In this document: positions 51,245 through 60,869 of the stretch, piece by piece
Numbering within the stretch: position 1 is the first letter of the stretch
Layout: every line of letters starts with the position of its first letter
NCBI GenBank assembly: GCA_900543205.1
Contig: UQQM01000010.1
Span: forward strand, 4,377 to 68,376
DNA length: 64,000 nt
Reading direction: 5' to 3'
Origin: an uncultured Bacteroides sp.
GTDB taxonomy: Bacteria > Bacteroidota > Bacteroidia > Bacteroidales > UBA932
Program-made: the position numbers and the translations under genes
The notes under the pieces: generated by a model
What the model saw: only the letters and a program-made list of their open reading frames with translations
Database searches by the model: none
Told to the model about the DNA's origin: nothing

Positions 51245-54200
51245 TTACTCTTTCTGGCAGCGGACGGGACGGGCCCCAAGATGATTGTTCTGGCTGTATT
51301 GCCGGATTCTATAATAAGTGTAATATGGATTCTCCTGATACCACTCCCATTCAAACTCACGCATCTTCTCGCCCATAGCATTCGGGGTCGCGGAATTCAA
51401 ATATCCGTGGCCGCCTATACCATCATAGGAGCCGGACTGATTGATCCACCCGGAAGACGGAAGCCACAGCACATTTGCAACAGCGTTTCCTGGGCTGAAC
51501 GATGAACTCATGCTATTCGTATCATCAACTCTTATTCCGCCTTCTTCGCGAGAATAAGAATTGAATGTCAATCTATACCAGTCCTCTCCGGTCTGATGGC
51601 AGAGGCCTGCGCTTTCAAAAGACAGGTTATTGATCACCCTGTATCCGGGCGGGCAGGGGTCGTACATGGTCTTGATGAAATTCTGTCCTCCATCCTGACG
51701 CCCGACATAACCCCAGAAATTACGTGCCTCCTGAATGTCAGCGGTTCCCGGAGTGAAGGTAGTCTGCCACTGATTCTCCGTATCACTCGTGCGGAACACC
51801 AGAGGCTCCTCCATGGATGCGCTGAGAGTCGTGGCTGGAGCCCGGTCCGGCTCGTTGCTCCAGTCCTTAAGCTTCCAGGAGCCGTCAGCATTCTTCCTGA
51901 ACCATTTTCCCGGACCGAACAGAGGGTCCTTGCGGCCCCACTGGTAATAGAAGCCGTAGGTCTCCTCGATCCAGCCTCCCATATTATTGAAGTTGCCGGC
52001 GACATCGTAAGGCGTATAGGTTGCGCCGAGGTTCCTCGACATCACCAGATAGTCTCCGAGCAGGGCGTTCCGCTCGTTGGCGATGAACCAGATATGCCAG
52101 GTCCAGACTATCCTGCCGTTCCCGTCGTAGAGGGCCAGGCCTACATTGCCGTAGGTGTCAAGGCCTTCACGGACATAGAAATAGGCATAGCCGTCGTCAT
52201 CGAGCCTGCCCCCGTCGACCATCACCAGAGGCACCCGGGAGGCGATTTCCTCGCTGCTTTTTCCAATCTTCTGCACAAGCTCGTCCCAAGTCCCGTCAAG
52301 CTCGCCCTGCCACCAGAGCACGTCCACGTGATAGTCGCTGTCCGTCTCTATTTCGGGATTGAGTCCTCCGGAAATATCGACAAGGACATTGTAAAGTACA
52401 TTATTCTTTGAGATGTAGCTATTGAACGACCCGACCCCGTTTCCGCGCCGGTCCGCCCTGAACTTGAAGTAGCCGTTCTTGGAGACCATGTAGCAATTGG
52501 CCGTCTGCACCTTTGAGAGGTCGGTGGTAGCCGGAGCCGCGTTCTCGGAGATGCATCGCACGGGCATGGCATTGGCCCTCGCGCCGGCCTTGTCCTTTTC
52601 ATAGGGGATATAGTCGCCGCTGTCCTGCATGTCGAGGCTGAACACGAAATGATGGGCCAGAGACTCGTGCTCGGGGGTCGTTCCCGCCTCCCCTGTGAAA
52701 TCACTGCAGATATGCGGCCGCGCGGAATTCAGGTAGATATACGGCATGCCGCCCGGCTTTTCGTAAGTCATCAGCGAGATATCCTCCCCGTTATAGCCGA
52801 GATAATTAGTCCGAGGATAGAATATCTTCTGGTTACCGTCTATATCGAAGACATAGCCGTAATTCGCATGCTGCGACAGTTCATACTGCGCGCTCTCCGT
52901 CCATACCTTGGTGTCCGGAACCCTGTAGCCGGGAGGACAGGGGTCATAGAGGGTCTTCACCACGTTGTCGCGCTGGTTGGCATAACCCCAGAGATGGTCG
53001 TCGGCATCGCTTGTCCAGTCGTTGGAGCCCGCGTCATAGAACATGACCCTCGGATTCCTGTGCGCCTCGGCCATGCTTGCAAGTCCCTGATGCTGATAGT
53101 CCGCGGCAGAAGGATTCATGAAAGGGTCGACATCGTAGCGCGAAAGGGGATCCTTCCGTCCCCACTGGTAATAGAAACCCGTGGCGAGCACTTTCCCAAG
53201 TTCGTCATTTTCCGCGAAATCCGCCGCGTTCCCCGGGTCATCGTCCACGGCTCCGAGATTCCTGTCGAGCGACGAATATCCGTTGCCGTAGCCCTGGGTG
53301 TCCGGCCTGTCGGTAATCCAGATATGCCAAGACCAGAGCAGGGTCTCCCCGCTGAACGCCCCTATGAGCACATTGCCCTTGTATTGCAAGGAATAATCCT
53401 CCGGATCGGAGGGGTTACCCTTGAGCGTGAACATCGCCTTGCCCTCATGGGGTGTGTCGTAGTCCAGGCTCAGCATCAGTTCCGGGTCGCTTCTGTCTTC
53501 TTCCGGAACCGCGGTGAACCGAGAACCGTCCCTCTTCTTCAGCACTGCGTATGACCTCAGAATCTCCAGACGGTCAGGCTGGAGCGAGACCTCCGTATCG
53601 GGCAAGCGGTAGACATTGCCCCTGTAGTCCGTGACAGTATTCACTCCGTTGCCTTTGACGGTGCAGTCGAAGCAGTAGGAGACGTTGGCCGAAGACACTA
53701 TATAGCAGTTCGCGGTTCCGTTGGATGAAAGGTTGTAATAGGTCTTGCCATCCCCGAGGCCTACGCCTGCATCGACATTCTCCCAATCCTCGACAGCGGA
53801 GACGGGTTCGATCAGGCCGTTATGTGAGAACCTGAGTGTCAGTCCGTAACGGTAGCCGGCCTTGAAATTGCGCGACATTACTATCTTCTTGGTGAGAGCC
53901 GCGCCTGTGCCGTCGGTCTTCTCGAACGTCACGGTGACGGTCAGGGCGTTCTCAAGAGCCGGAGCGGCCATCACCACATTCCCGATTCCGGTCTTCCCAG
54001 ACTCGCCGACAGGGATTTCGAAAGAGCCGGAATATACTTCATATCCGCGCGGACCGCCTTCGTAGCTTATGGAGGTCACGGCGTCGGCCGACGTCTTCAA
54101 GTCGACGGAGAGGGCGACAGGCAGATTGGAGATGCTGACGCCGGCGATATTTCCGTATTCATCCTCCCACTGCTTCCGGGCGTCCTCGTCCACGGCATAG

Positions 54201-54706
54201 ACGCTTACCGTATACTGGCACAGGGCATGGGAGAACACGGTGGGCGGAATGCCGCTCTCGAAGCTGCCGCTCACATAGCTGCTGACCATCATGTCGGTAT
54301 CGCCTGGAATATCATCATAGGACAGGGTATGAGTTCCGTCCTTAACCGAGTAGGCCGCAGCTGAAGGATACCAGCCTATGAAGCCGAGTTCGGTAGTCCT
54401 GTCCGGGAAGAACTGGTGCGTATCGAAGGAAATGGGGCGCAGGTACCCGTTCGCGGGATCCGGAGAGCCGAGCGTGGCGGAAAGCGGGCTGCCGGCGACG
54501 CCGTTCTCCATGCGGAGCATACTGATATCGAGCTGTTCCGGCGAATCGGCGTCGTAGGGGCCTCCGGCCTTCGTGGCCACGGGAGACATGGCTATGCCGG
54601 CGTTGAGTTTCACCCGCATCGAATTCTCCTCGGGCTCGATGCCGCGCACACATCCGGCCAGCAGGGCCGGAAGGGCAATCAACAGTATTGTCGTACGGAT
54701 CTTCAT
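51245..54706 (-). CDS. Very large fimbrial-operon lipoprotein with two FISUMP-like modules, probable tip adhesin
   Basis: A 1153-residue lipoprotein with lipobox LPALLAGC (Cys19). A fimbrillin-like N-terminal region (DTDMMVSSYVSGSFESGIPPTVFSHALCQYTVSV) is followed by two copies of a module containing NCYxVS, LLWSWHIWIT or IVWTWHIWFI, LDRNLGA or MSRNLGA, YYQWGRKDPL near residues 510 and 920, YDPCPPGYRV and PVRC. The following gene (48853) carries one copy, so module duplication is likely. It begins 12 bp after the preceding fimbrillin gene. Confidence 0.83.
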   Translation of the reverse strand: MKIRTTILLIALPALLAGCVRGIEPEENSMRVKLNAGIAMSPVATKAGGPYDADSPEQLDISMLRMENGVAGSPLSATLGSPDPANGYLRPISFDTHQFFPDRTTELGFIGWYPSAAAYSVKDGTHTLSYDDIPGDTDMMVSSYVSGSFESGIPPTVFSHALCQYTVSVYAVDEDARKQWEDEYGNIAGVSISNLPVALSVDLKTSADAVTSISYEGGPRGYEVYSGSFEIPVGESGKTGIGNVVMAAPALENALTVTVTFEKTDGTGAALTKKIVMSRNFKAGYRYGLTLRFSHNGLIEPVSAVEDWENVDAGVGLGDGKTYYNLSSNGTANCYIVSSANVSYCFDCTVKGNGVNTVTDYRGNVYRLPDTEVSLQPDRLEILRSYAVLKKRDGSRFTAVPEEDRSDPELMLSLDYDTPHEGKAMFTLKGNPSDPEDYSLQYKGNVLIGAFSGETLLWSWHIWITDRPDTQGYGNGYSSLDRNLGAVDDDPGNAADFAENDELGKVLATGFYYQWGRKDPLSRYDVDPFMNPSAADYQHQGLASMAEAHRNPRVMFYDAGSNDWTSDADDHLWGYANQRDNVVKTLYDPCPPGYRVPDTKVWTESAQYELSQHANYGYVFDIDGNQKIFYPRTNYLGYNGEDISLMTYEKPGGMPYIYLNSARPHICSDFTGEAGTTPEHESLAHHFVFSLDMQDSGDYIPYEKDKAGARANAMPVRCISENAAPATTDLSKVQTANCYMVSKNGYFKFRADRRGNGVGSFNSYISKNNVLYNVLVDISGGLNPEIETDSDYHVDVLWWQGELDGTWDELVQKIGKSSEEIASRVPLVMVDGGRLDDDGYAYFYVREGLDTYGNVGLALYDGNGRIVWTWHIWFIANERNALLGDYLVMSRNLGATYTPYDVAGNFNNMGGWIEETYGFYYQWGRKDPLFGPGKWFRKNADGSWKLKDWSNEPDRAPATTLSASMEEPLVFRTSDTENQWQTTFTPGTADIQEARNFWGYVGRQDGGQNFIKTMYDPCPPGYRVINNLSFESAGLCHQTGEDWYRLTFNSYSREEGGIRVDDTNSMSSSFSPGNAVANVLWLPSSGWINQSGSYDGIGGHGYLNSATPNAMGEKMREFEWEWYQENPYYTYYRIRQYSQNNHLGARPVRCQKE

Positions 54707-54718
54707 GCTTGCAATTGT

Positions 54719-55678
54719 TTAGGGTACGAGACTGCCTTCCATTTCACCTCCGTCCTTCCAGTCCTCTATGCTTCCGTAGAGGCGGGCCTCACTGTCGAGC
54801 ACCACCGCATACCTGGTCTTGGTGCCGGGCATCCAGTAGGGTACGCCCTCGACCTGATCCAGAGGGAATTCGACCGTGTATTCCCTGTCACCGGCCACCG
54901 AGAATCTGACCTCAATCGTCACGGGGTCGACCGGCTGCTGGCACGCAAGGAAAGAGAAATAGAGGCTTCCGTCCGGGAAATAGGAGCCGTCGGCGCCGAT
55001 TTCAGGAGCGCGGTAATCGGTGTTGCTCCTGCTGTAGTCCGTTGTGGCTCCGGTCCTGTCCACAGCCCAGCTGATATTGGCTCCGGTATGGTCATTGGCC
55101 AAATAAACAGCTTCAGTGCTCACTCCCGACATGGTAGCGGAGAGCACTTTCGTCTCGGCCGCACCGGCGGGTTTCACCAGATAGAGTTCCACGGCGGCGG
55201 TGGCATGCACCATCTCGAAGGTCACGAGAGGTTTCGACGCACCGTCGGCCACATAGTATATATATGACAGCAGATAGTCGGAGAATTCCGAATTGCTTCC
55301 GTCAGGAGAAAGCATCGAAGGCTGGGTCATAGTGAACTTGCGGCCGTTTTCCGAGATATCATCAATACCATCACCATCAAACATATACGCGAAGAAGTTG
55401 TATTCCTGGCCGGACGTCCACGTCCGACGGGTCCTGTAGATGCCTGTACCCTGCGGGAGCAGGAATCCATTATTTGCGAATGTATTGGCGATAGTCTCCG
55501 TGACGTAGATTGTCCGGCCGGCGGCAGTGCCTATCTCCGCCTTCGAGAGGGGTGATTCGCTTACGCTCACAAGGTCCGTCCTGAAGCAGATGCTGTCGCC
55601 GGCGGGGTCCGCCACGGGCGTCTTCGCACAGGAGGCGAGGCAAGCCGCCAGAATCAGGTATATGGAAAGTCTGTTCAT
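54719..55678 (-). CDS. Fimbrillin-family lipoprotein
   Basis: A 319-residue protein with lipobox LAACLASC (Cys17 likely). The fimbrillin fold is indicated by SPLSKAEIGTAAGRTIYVTET at the N-terminal domain, FSDYLLSYIYYVADGASKPLVTFEMVHATAAVELYLV and the C-terminal VEGVPYWMPGTKTRYAVVLDSEARLYGSIEDWKDGGE. In type V fimbriae such subunits polymerise by donor-strand exchange after proteolytic removal of the N-terminal strand. It is the fifth fimbrillin of this operon. Confidence 0.82.
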   Translation of the reverse strand: MNRLSIYLILAACLASCAKTPVADPAGDSICFRTDLVSVSESPLSKAEIGTAAGRTIYVTETIANTFANNGFLLPQGTGIYRTRRTWTSGQEYNFFAYMFDGDGIDDISENGRKFTMTQPSMLSPDGSNSEFSDYLLSYIYYVADGASKPLVTFEMVHATAAVELYLVKPAGAAETKVLSATMSGVSTEAVYLANDHTGANISWAVDRTGATTDYSRSNTDYRAPEIGADGSYFPDGSLYFSFLACQQPVDPVTIEVRFSVAGDREYTVEFPLDQVEGVPYWMPGTKTRYAVVLDSEARLYGSIEDWKDGGEMEGSLVP

Positions 55679-55685
55679 GCTGCCG

Positions 55686-56633
55686 TCAGTCTATTATCAC
55701 GTCTCTTATATCCCATGGCTGCACGGTCGCGGTCACACGGATATAGTCGTCGGAGAGGTTGATGTCGTAGTTGTAGCGCCTGCCCGCATACCAGCGGCTG
55801 ACGGACGAGGTGGAAAGAGGGATGTGGATCTGTCCGGATCCCGCAGTCAGCACAAGCGTGACGGGCCCGGAGCCGCCGTCCACCTCCTGCGGCCATACCA
55901 GCAGGCTGCCGTCAGTCCCGACCCCGCCGGTGTCGGCATAAAGCGTAAGGCTTCCGTTCAGGGGGACAGTCTCAACATGGTCCTCTATATATCCGCCGGA
56001 AGCGCGCTGCATGGTGTATTCCACCGCATCGGCATCGGCGGCGGTGACGCTGAAAGAAGCTCCGGTCACGATGTTCCGCATCTGATACCCGCTGACTTTC
56101 AGCTCGCCGATGTCCTCCTTCATATTGGTTATGGTCAGGCGTATCGCGGCCAGGGCGTGCCGGAAGTCCAGAACCACCGGCGCATGGGGCTCGGCGGAAT
56201 TGTCCAGGTCACGGACGGCGAAAGCATAGAGCAGGTCCGGCTGATTGTCAGCGGAGAGGGTGATCTCTCCCGACACCAATGCCTCATCCCCCTGCCTGTA
56301 GGACACTTGCTGGTCTTCGATATACGCGGCGAAGCGGTGCAGGCCGCCTTTCGTCCAATAGTAGGGCGGGGTTGTCGTCCAGCCGGCGTCCTTATACTCC
56401 AGCGGCACATTGGACATATATTGCATCGTCGTCCAGTCGGCGGAAACGTGCATGTCGTTTACCACTATGGTCTCGCCTTTCAAGCCTTCGGTGTCAAGCA
56501 ACGCCTTGGTGGCGACTCCGCTCCTGAAGGATATGGGCGCTCCGGCGCTGCCGTCAGGAAGCTGCTTCCCGCAGGCGAAGGCGGAGAGCATCAGCAGCCC
56601 GGCCGCAGCCGTATGTAGGAATCTGCTATACAT
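55686..56633 (-). CDS. Fimbrillin-family lipoprotein
   Basis: A 315-residue protein with lipobox LMLSAFAC (Cys21). FRSGVATKALLDTEGLKG marks the N-terminal segment and likely processing region; VVLDFRHALAAIRLTITNMKEDI is the conserved core helix-strand; the C-terminus WYAGRRYNYDINLSDDYIRVTATVQPWD is the typical fimbrillin end. It overlaps the upstream fimbrillin gene by 8 bp. Confidence 0.82.
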   Translation of the reverse strand: MYSRFLHTAAAGLLMLSAFACGKQLPDGSAGAPISFRSGVATKALLDTEGLKGETIVVNDMHVSADWTTMQYMSNVPLEYKDAGWTTTPPYYWTKGGLHRFAAYIEDQQVSYRQGDEALVSGEITLSADNQPDLLYAFAVRDLDNSAEPHAPVVLDFRHALAAIRLTITNMKEDIGELKVSGYQMRNIVTGASFSVTAADADAVEYTMQRASGGYIEDHVETVPLNGSLTLYADTGGVGTDGSLLVWPQEVDGGSGPVTLVLTAGSGQIHIPLSTSSVSRWYAGRRYNYDINLSDDYIRVTATVQPWDIRDVIID

Positions 56634-57522
56634 GGATGCTGGCTTTTTCCACGACGAGCTGCAGGTCGTGGGTGATTTTCAAGGTATAGGTGTAGAGCTT
56701 TCCGGGAATCCAGTCGATACCGGCCTCCGCACTCAGGGTCAGTTCCTGCCGCAGCGATGTGCCGTCGGAGAGGCCGGCCACGAGTTCGACTCCTATGCTA
56801 CCGCTCTGAGGTATCAGGTAGACCCCGGAGCCGAGGGTTTCGCGCCCCTCGGAAAGCACGGCGCCGCCTTCATAGACGACAAGGTCGCAGGGCTCCCCGG
56901 ACGCCTCCCATGAAGGCTCTGGAAGGGAGCTGAAATCCCCGCTGCAACGTATGCCGGTGAGCGTCAGCTTCTTCACCTGGAGCTCCATCCCGAGGTCGAG
57001 CGAGGAGACGGCCTCGAACCCCACTAGGCAGAGCGCTCTTGAGAAAGGCAGGTTGATTCTTCCGAGCGAATTGTAATGCCTGTCGGCGGCCTCGCAGTAC
57101 AGTGGATCCAGTCCTTCCGAAAGCGAATAGTTCCGGAAGATGACCGAGCCGTCTTCACCGAATTCACCCCGTCCGTAGGGGGAATATGCGAACACGGTCA
57201 TCGTGCGGCCCCGTTCCGGCCAGGTCTGCCCGTTCTCGGGCTTCCAGATGCTCCCTCCGGCATGAACCGCCCTCACGCCCTCCATCTCCAGCACCGCGTC
57301 ATCCCTGTCCGTCGCCCATGAAGCCTCCCCGGGAAGCGAGTAGCCCCTTACGGCGATGTCCACGTCTTCGGGGTGAGACAGGTCCGACGACGCCCTCGTA
57401 TTGGCCGCCACGGCCACATCGAACACGACGGGCCGGGCGTCAGGCTCATTGAGCCGACGGCTGCAGGAGCCGCACGAAAGAAGCGCGGCGACAAAGAGCG
57501 ATATGTACTGCAAGCGTGCCAA
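56626..57522 (-). CDS. Fimbrillin-family lipoprotein
   Basis: A 298-residue protein with a short signal and two candidate lipid cysteines (Cys17 or Cys20 in LLSCGSCS). Fimbrillin features are VAANTRASSDLSHPEDVDIAVRGYSLP, the INLPFSRALCLVGFEAVSSLDLGMELQVKKLTLTGI core and WIPGKLYTYTLKITHDLQLVVEKASI at the end. It overlaps the next gene by 8 bp. Confidence 0.8.
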   Translation of the reverse strand: MARLQYISLFVAALLSCGSCSRRLNEPDARPVVFDVAVAANTRASSDLSHPEDVDIAVRGYSLPGEASWATDRDDAVLEMEGVRAVHAGGSIWKPENGQTWPERGRTMTVFAYSPYGRGEFGEDGSVIFRNYSLSEGLDPLYCEAADRHYNSLGRINLPFSRALCLVGFEAVSSLDLGMELQVKKLTLTGIRCSGDFSSLPEPSWEASGEPCDLVVYEGGAVLSEGRETLGSGVYLIPQSGSIGVELVAGLSDGTSLRQELTLSAEAGIDWIPGKLYTYTLKITHDLQLVVEKASIHV

Positions 57523-57536
57523 TTCCTGTTCTGTCT

Positions 57537-58544
57537 CTATACCGTAATGTCACCTCCGTCCCTGTCCTGCCATTCTTCGGCCGACGCCTCCCATTCAATG
57601 GAGTCTAGACCTATGGTCAGAGTGTAGCTTATCTGCCTGTTCATCTCCCATGAAGAGTGCAGCTCCGAAAGCCTGACCGACTCGGTGACTTTCTCTTGGT
57701 GATTCGGTCCGGTACCGGCGATGTGCGTTTCGATCGTATATTCTACAATCAGCACCGCGTCCGGGCCGAAGCTCTGCGGCAGTACGAAAAGTTCTCCGTC
57801 CTTCCCGGGCACTGCCGTCCCGTCATGTGTGATTTCTATTTCGCTTCTGTCAAGCCAGACCATGTCACCGCCGCCGGAATGGCCGCTCCAGCCTTCCTTC
57901 GGGCCGGAAACGGTGGAATTGCCGGAGGCGTATGTCCCGGACGTATAGACGCCAGCAAGACTTATCTTGTTGAGGGTGAAGCGCTTGCCTCCGACAGTCG
58001 AAAGGGTGCCGTAGTCCCTGTCGGTCTTCATCGTGAAGCTGACGACCTTCGCCAGCTTGTGGCGGAATATCGTGGGGACATCATTGGCGCGCCGGTCGGC
58101 AGCGATGTCGGCCACCATAAGGTCCACATCCGGATTGGCAGCCACATCGAAGCTGAGCTCAATTCCTTTGTCCGGAGAGCAGGAGGCGTTTCCTGCAAGC
58201 TCAGCCGGGCTCAGGGACATGAAGGTCAGGGAGCCGGACTTGGGCCAATAGTACGCGGTCGCGGTGGTCCAGGCCTGAAGGGCCCCATCGTAGCTCACGG
58301 TCTCGCCGGGAATATACAGCTGCGCTTCACCGCTGTCCTGCGCCCAGCTCCTGCCGTCGGGCAGATACCAGGCCCATGACACGAAAGGCCTGTCCTCGGG
58401 ATAGGCCGAGGCGGCCTTGGTGGTGCTTACGACCTGATAGCATACGGACATGTCCGGCACAGCCGCCCTGTCTTCCTGCACCTTCGCGCAGGAAGACAGC
58501 AGCGCGGCCATTGCCGCGAATGAAAGCAGCTGTTTGAGGGACAT
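57537..58544 (-). CDS. Fimbrillin-family lipoprotein
   Basis: A 335-residue protein with lipobox MAALLSSC (Cys19). VVSTTKAASAYPEDRPFVSWAWYLPDG, a YYWPKSGSLTFMSLSP segment, DVDLMVADIAADRRANDVPTIFRHKLAKVVSFTMK and RQISYTLTIGLDSIEWEASAEEWQD are characteristic. It resembles the next upstream fimbrillin (58551), with YYWPKTGSLTFFSFSP there, so the two are likely duplicates. Confidence 0.83.
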   Translation of the reverse strand: MSLKQLLSFAAMAALLSSCAKVQEDRAAVPDMSVCYQVVSTTKAASAYPEDRPFVSWAWYLPDGRSWAQDSGEAQLYIPGETVSYDGALQAWTTATAYYWPKSGSLTFMSLSPAELAGNASCSPDKGIELSFDVAANPDVDLMVADIAADRRANDVPTIFRHKLAKVVSFTMKTDRDYGTLSTVGGKRFTLNKISLAGVYTSGTYASGNSTVSGPKEGWSGHSGGGDMVWLDRSEIEITHDGTAVPGKDGELFVLPQSFGPDAVLIVEYTIETHIAGTGPNHQEKVTESVRLSELHSSWEMNRQISYTLTIGLDSIEWEASAEEWQDRDGGDITV

Positions 58545-58550
58545 GGATTG

Positions 58551-59783
58551 TTACATTACTATATCTCCGCTATTTATAGGATCATCAGTCCACTCTACGA
58601 CTGAAGGCGCCCACAGAATCTGCTGTGAAGGATCATCAGGATCGGTGGAACCCTTGAAGCTGATGACGAGATTATACACGATCTCCTTGTTCAGATCCCA
58701 CTTGTTACCATTGTCCTTATGGATATCATAAAGCTTCGTAGTAGTTGTAACAGGATAATCTATCCAACCGTCATTACCGTTAGCCGTATCTCCGTTATAA
58801 TATTTAACGACATATTCTACGGTAATTGAAGCATCGTTCTGAGTGTTGTTGGTAAAAGTCTGCGGCATTACAAGAAGATAGTCCCTGCCATTGTTAAAAG
58901 ATGAGTACGGCTCAATCTCCTGCTTGGTCTGATTGAATGTTTTCCCGGTCGCACCAGCATTAGTATCTATCCAAGTATAATCTGCCAAATCCGCTCCCTC
59001 GGCAATTGTCCAGCCTTCTCCGGTATTTCCGGATGCATACGGCATGAGCCCGCTCTTATAATTACCTTTCTCGTAGATATTGTTAATCTTGATATTTTTT
59101 AGTTCAAAAGTCATATCTCCGGGAGTCCATGTACCATCGCTGTGTCCGTTAGTATAATCAGCGTCGGTTTTGATGGTAAATCCTCCTATGTATGAAAGAA
59201 TATGATGGAAGATAGTAGGTACCCCCTGATATCCATCATTAGTGCCGTTCTGGGTCTGCTCCGTCTGAATAGTAGCAACCATCAGATCTTTTTCCTGATT
59301 CCAATCGGTTCCTGTAGGTTGAGTAGCCTGATCGTGCACATCCCATCCTGCAATTACAAGTCCGTCAGTATTGGTAGGATCAATTGTGAAATCCGTCTCA
59401 TAGGGGCTGAACGAGAAGAATGTCAAAGATCCTGTTTTGGGCCAATAGTAAGGTGTAGCCGTGGTCCAGTATTTATTACCTTCATCGTATGCAACCTCCA
59501 CGCCCAGCGCCCCGAGGGCCAGCCCGTCTGAAACACCTATATAGACTTTGGCGGAGGCATGATCGGTCTCCCATGTCTCGCCTTCTCCCAGCAAAAATGC
59601 AACAGAGCCGAATGTTTCCGTTGTAGGATAAGTGGCATCCTCCACCAGTGCCTTGGTGCTGTTCTTGCCCACGATGGTCTGGAAGCTGATTGCCGAGTCA
59701 GGAACATCGACCCGGACCTCGTTCTTCGTGCAGCCGGCGAGAATTGTCGCCGCAACGGCCGCACCGATGATAATCTTTTTCAT
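58551..59783 (-). CDS. Fimbrillin-family lipoprotein, AT-richer, candidate major shaft subunit
   Basis: A 410-residue protein with lipobox AATILAGC (Cys18). FQTIVGKNSTKALVEDATYPT, YYWPKTGSLTFFSFSPYETDF, EKDLMVATIQ, GVPTIFHHILSYIGGFTIKTDADY and the end KEIVYNLVISFKGS match fimbrillins. It is the first fimbrillin after the FimB/Mfa2-like anchor and is visibly AT-richer than its neighbours, which suggests diversifying replacement. Being promoter-proximal it may be the major subunit, by inference. A 57-bp gap precedes it. Confidence 0.83.
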   Translation of the reverse strand: MKKIIIGAAVAATILAGCTKNEVRVDVPDSAISFQTIVGKNSTKALVEDATYPTTETFGSVAFLLGEGETWETDHASAKVYIGVSDGLALGALGVEVAYDEGNKYWTTATPYYWPKTGSLTFFSFSPYETDFTIDPTNTDGLVIAGWDVHDQATQPTGTDWNQEKDLMVATIQTEQTQNGTNDGYQGVPTIFHHILSYIGGFTIKTDADYTNGHSDGTWTPGDMTFELKNIKINNIYEKGNYKSGLMPYASGNTGEGWTIAEGADLADYTWIDTNAGATGKTFNQTKQEIEPYSSFNNGRDYLLVMPQTFTNNTQNDASITVEYVVKYYNGDTANGNDGWIDYPVTTTTKLYDIHKDNGNKWDLNKEIVYNLVISFKGSTDPDDPSQQILWAPSVVEWTDDPINSGDIVM

Positions 59784-59840
59784 AAAGCTTTTGTTTTAAA
59801 TGTTCTATATTTCCTATGATCGAATGAATATCTTGTCCGT

Positions 59841-60869
59841 CTATATCACTATGTCGTGGTCCTCATCCTCCCAGTCGTCCACTCCCGGCTGGAAGCCGCC
59901 GCCCTCACCGGGCTCCGGCGGAGCGGGAGGGTCTATCGTTATCGTCTCCTCCATCAGCAGCCAGTTGTGCTCCAGTGCAGCCTCGGTGGAGAACAGGTCG
60001 GTGATGTCGAACTCCCGGGTCTCGTTGCGCCCGTCGACCGTGCGTATGTCGAATGTCACCCTCAGGCTGTTGTCCGAGCCGGGTATGCGCCCGAAGGTGT
60101 TGAAGACGTTGCATATCACGGGAACCCCGTCGTCCTCACCCTTCTGCAGGGTGAAGTATACCGTATGGTCCTTCTCCCCGTCCTTGGCGTCGGACATGCC
60201 GCTGTTTCCGGACATGCCGGACAGGAAGGCTTCGGCGCCTGACACGTATTCCAGGCCCTCGACCTTGATCTGGAGATACCAGGTCTCCACGAGCGTGATC
60301 GCCTCGGCCTCTATCACATGGACCCCGTCATGGAAAGGCACGGTCTCCAGTTCCAGGTTCGCCACCGTCAGGTGGTCAGGCTCGTAGACCACGACCTCCC
60401 CGGGCGCCTTCGAGCTGTAGCGGCTCAGAATCTGCTCCGACACGGTTCCGGAGCCAGCCACGGCGGTTTCATAATTGCCGTAGCCGTCCACGGTCGTGCC
60501 CTCGGTCCCGAAGTTGTAGGCAAGCATGCGGTAATCGCCTGGGACGAGCGACATGTAGCCTGATATCCAGGTGTATCCGTCCTCGTCGACGCTGCTCTCG
60601 CTTGCGAACGACTCGGCCACGAGGCTGTTGCCCTCCGGCTCAAAGAAAAGCACATGCATGACCTCCGGCGCTACCTCGGGCCGCTCGACATCCTCGTTGT
60701 AGATGTCCGAGGTGACGTTGCGTATGTTGTCCGTGTTGACCTTGATCCTCACGTAGGTGTTGTACTCGGGGTCGGTGAGCGGACGGAAGCTGCAGCCGGC
60801 AAGCATCCCGATGGAAAGCATGCACATCAGCCGTCTCACAATAATATTCGCGAACCTGTCCATGCTCAT
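59841..60869 (-). CDS. FimB/Mfa2-family fimbrial anchor lipoprotein
   Basis: A 342-residue protein with lipobox IGMLAGC (Cys26). It has the FimB/Mfa2 pattern: RIKVNTDNIRNVTSDIYNEDVERPEVAPEVMHVLFFEPEG, GYMSLVPGDYRMLAYNFGTEG, LTVANLELETVPF, and a C-terminal charged tail. FimB/Mfa2 stays unprocessed at the fimbria base and anchors it to the outer membrane, limiting length. It overlaps the upstream gene by 4 bp. Confidence 0.88.
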   Translation of the reverse strand: MSMDRFANIIVRRLMCMLSIGMLAGCSFRPLTDPEYNTYVRIKVNTDNIRNVTSDIYNEDVERPEVAPEVMHVLFFEPEGNSLVAESFASESSVDEDGYTWISGYMSLVPGDYRMLAYNFGTEGTTVDGYGNYETAVAGSGTVSEQILSRYSSKAPGEVVVYEPDHLTVANLELETVPFHDGVHVIEAEAITLVETWYLQIKVEGLEYVSGAEAFLSGMSGNSGMSDAKDGEKDHTVYFTLQKGEDDGVPVICNVFNTFGRIPGSDNSLRVTFDIRTVDGRNETREFDITDLFSTEAALEHNWLLMEETITIDPPAPPEPGEGGGFQPGVDDWEDEDHDIVI

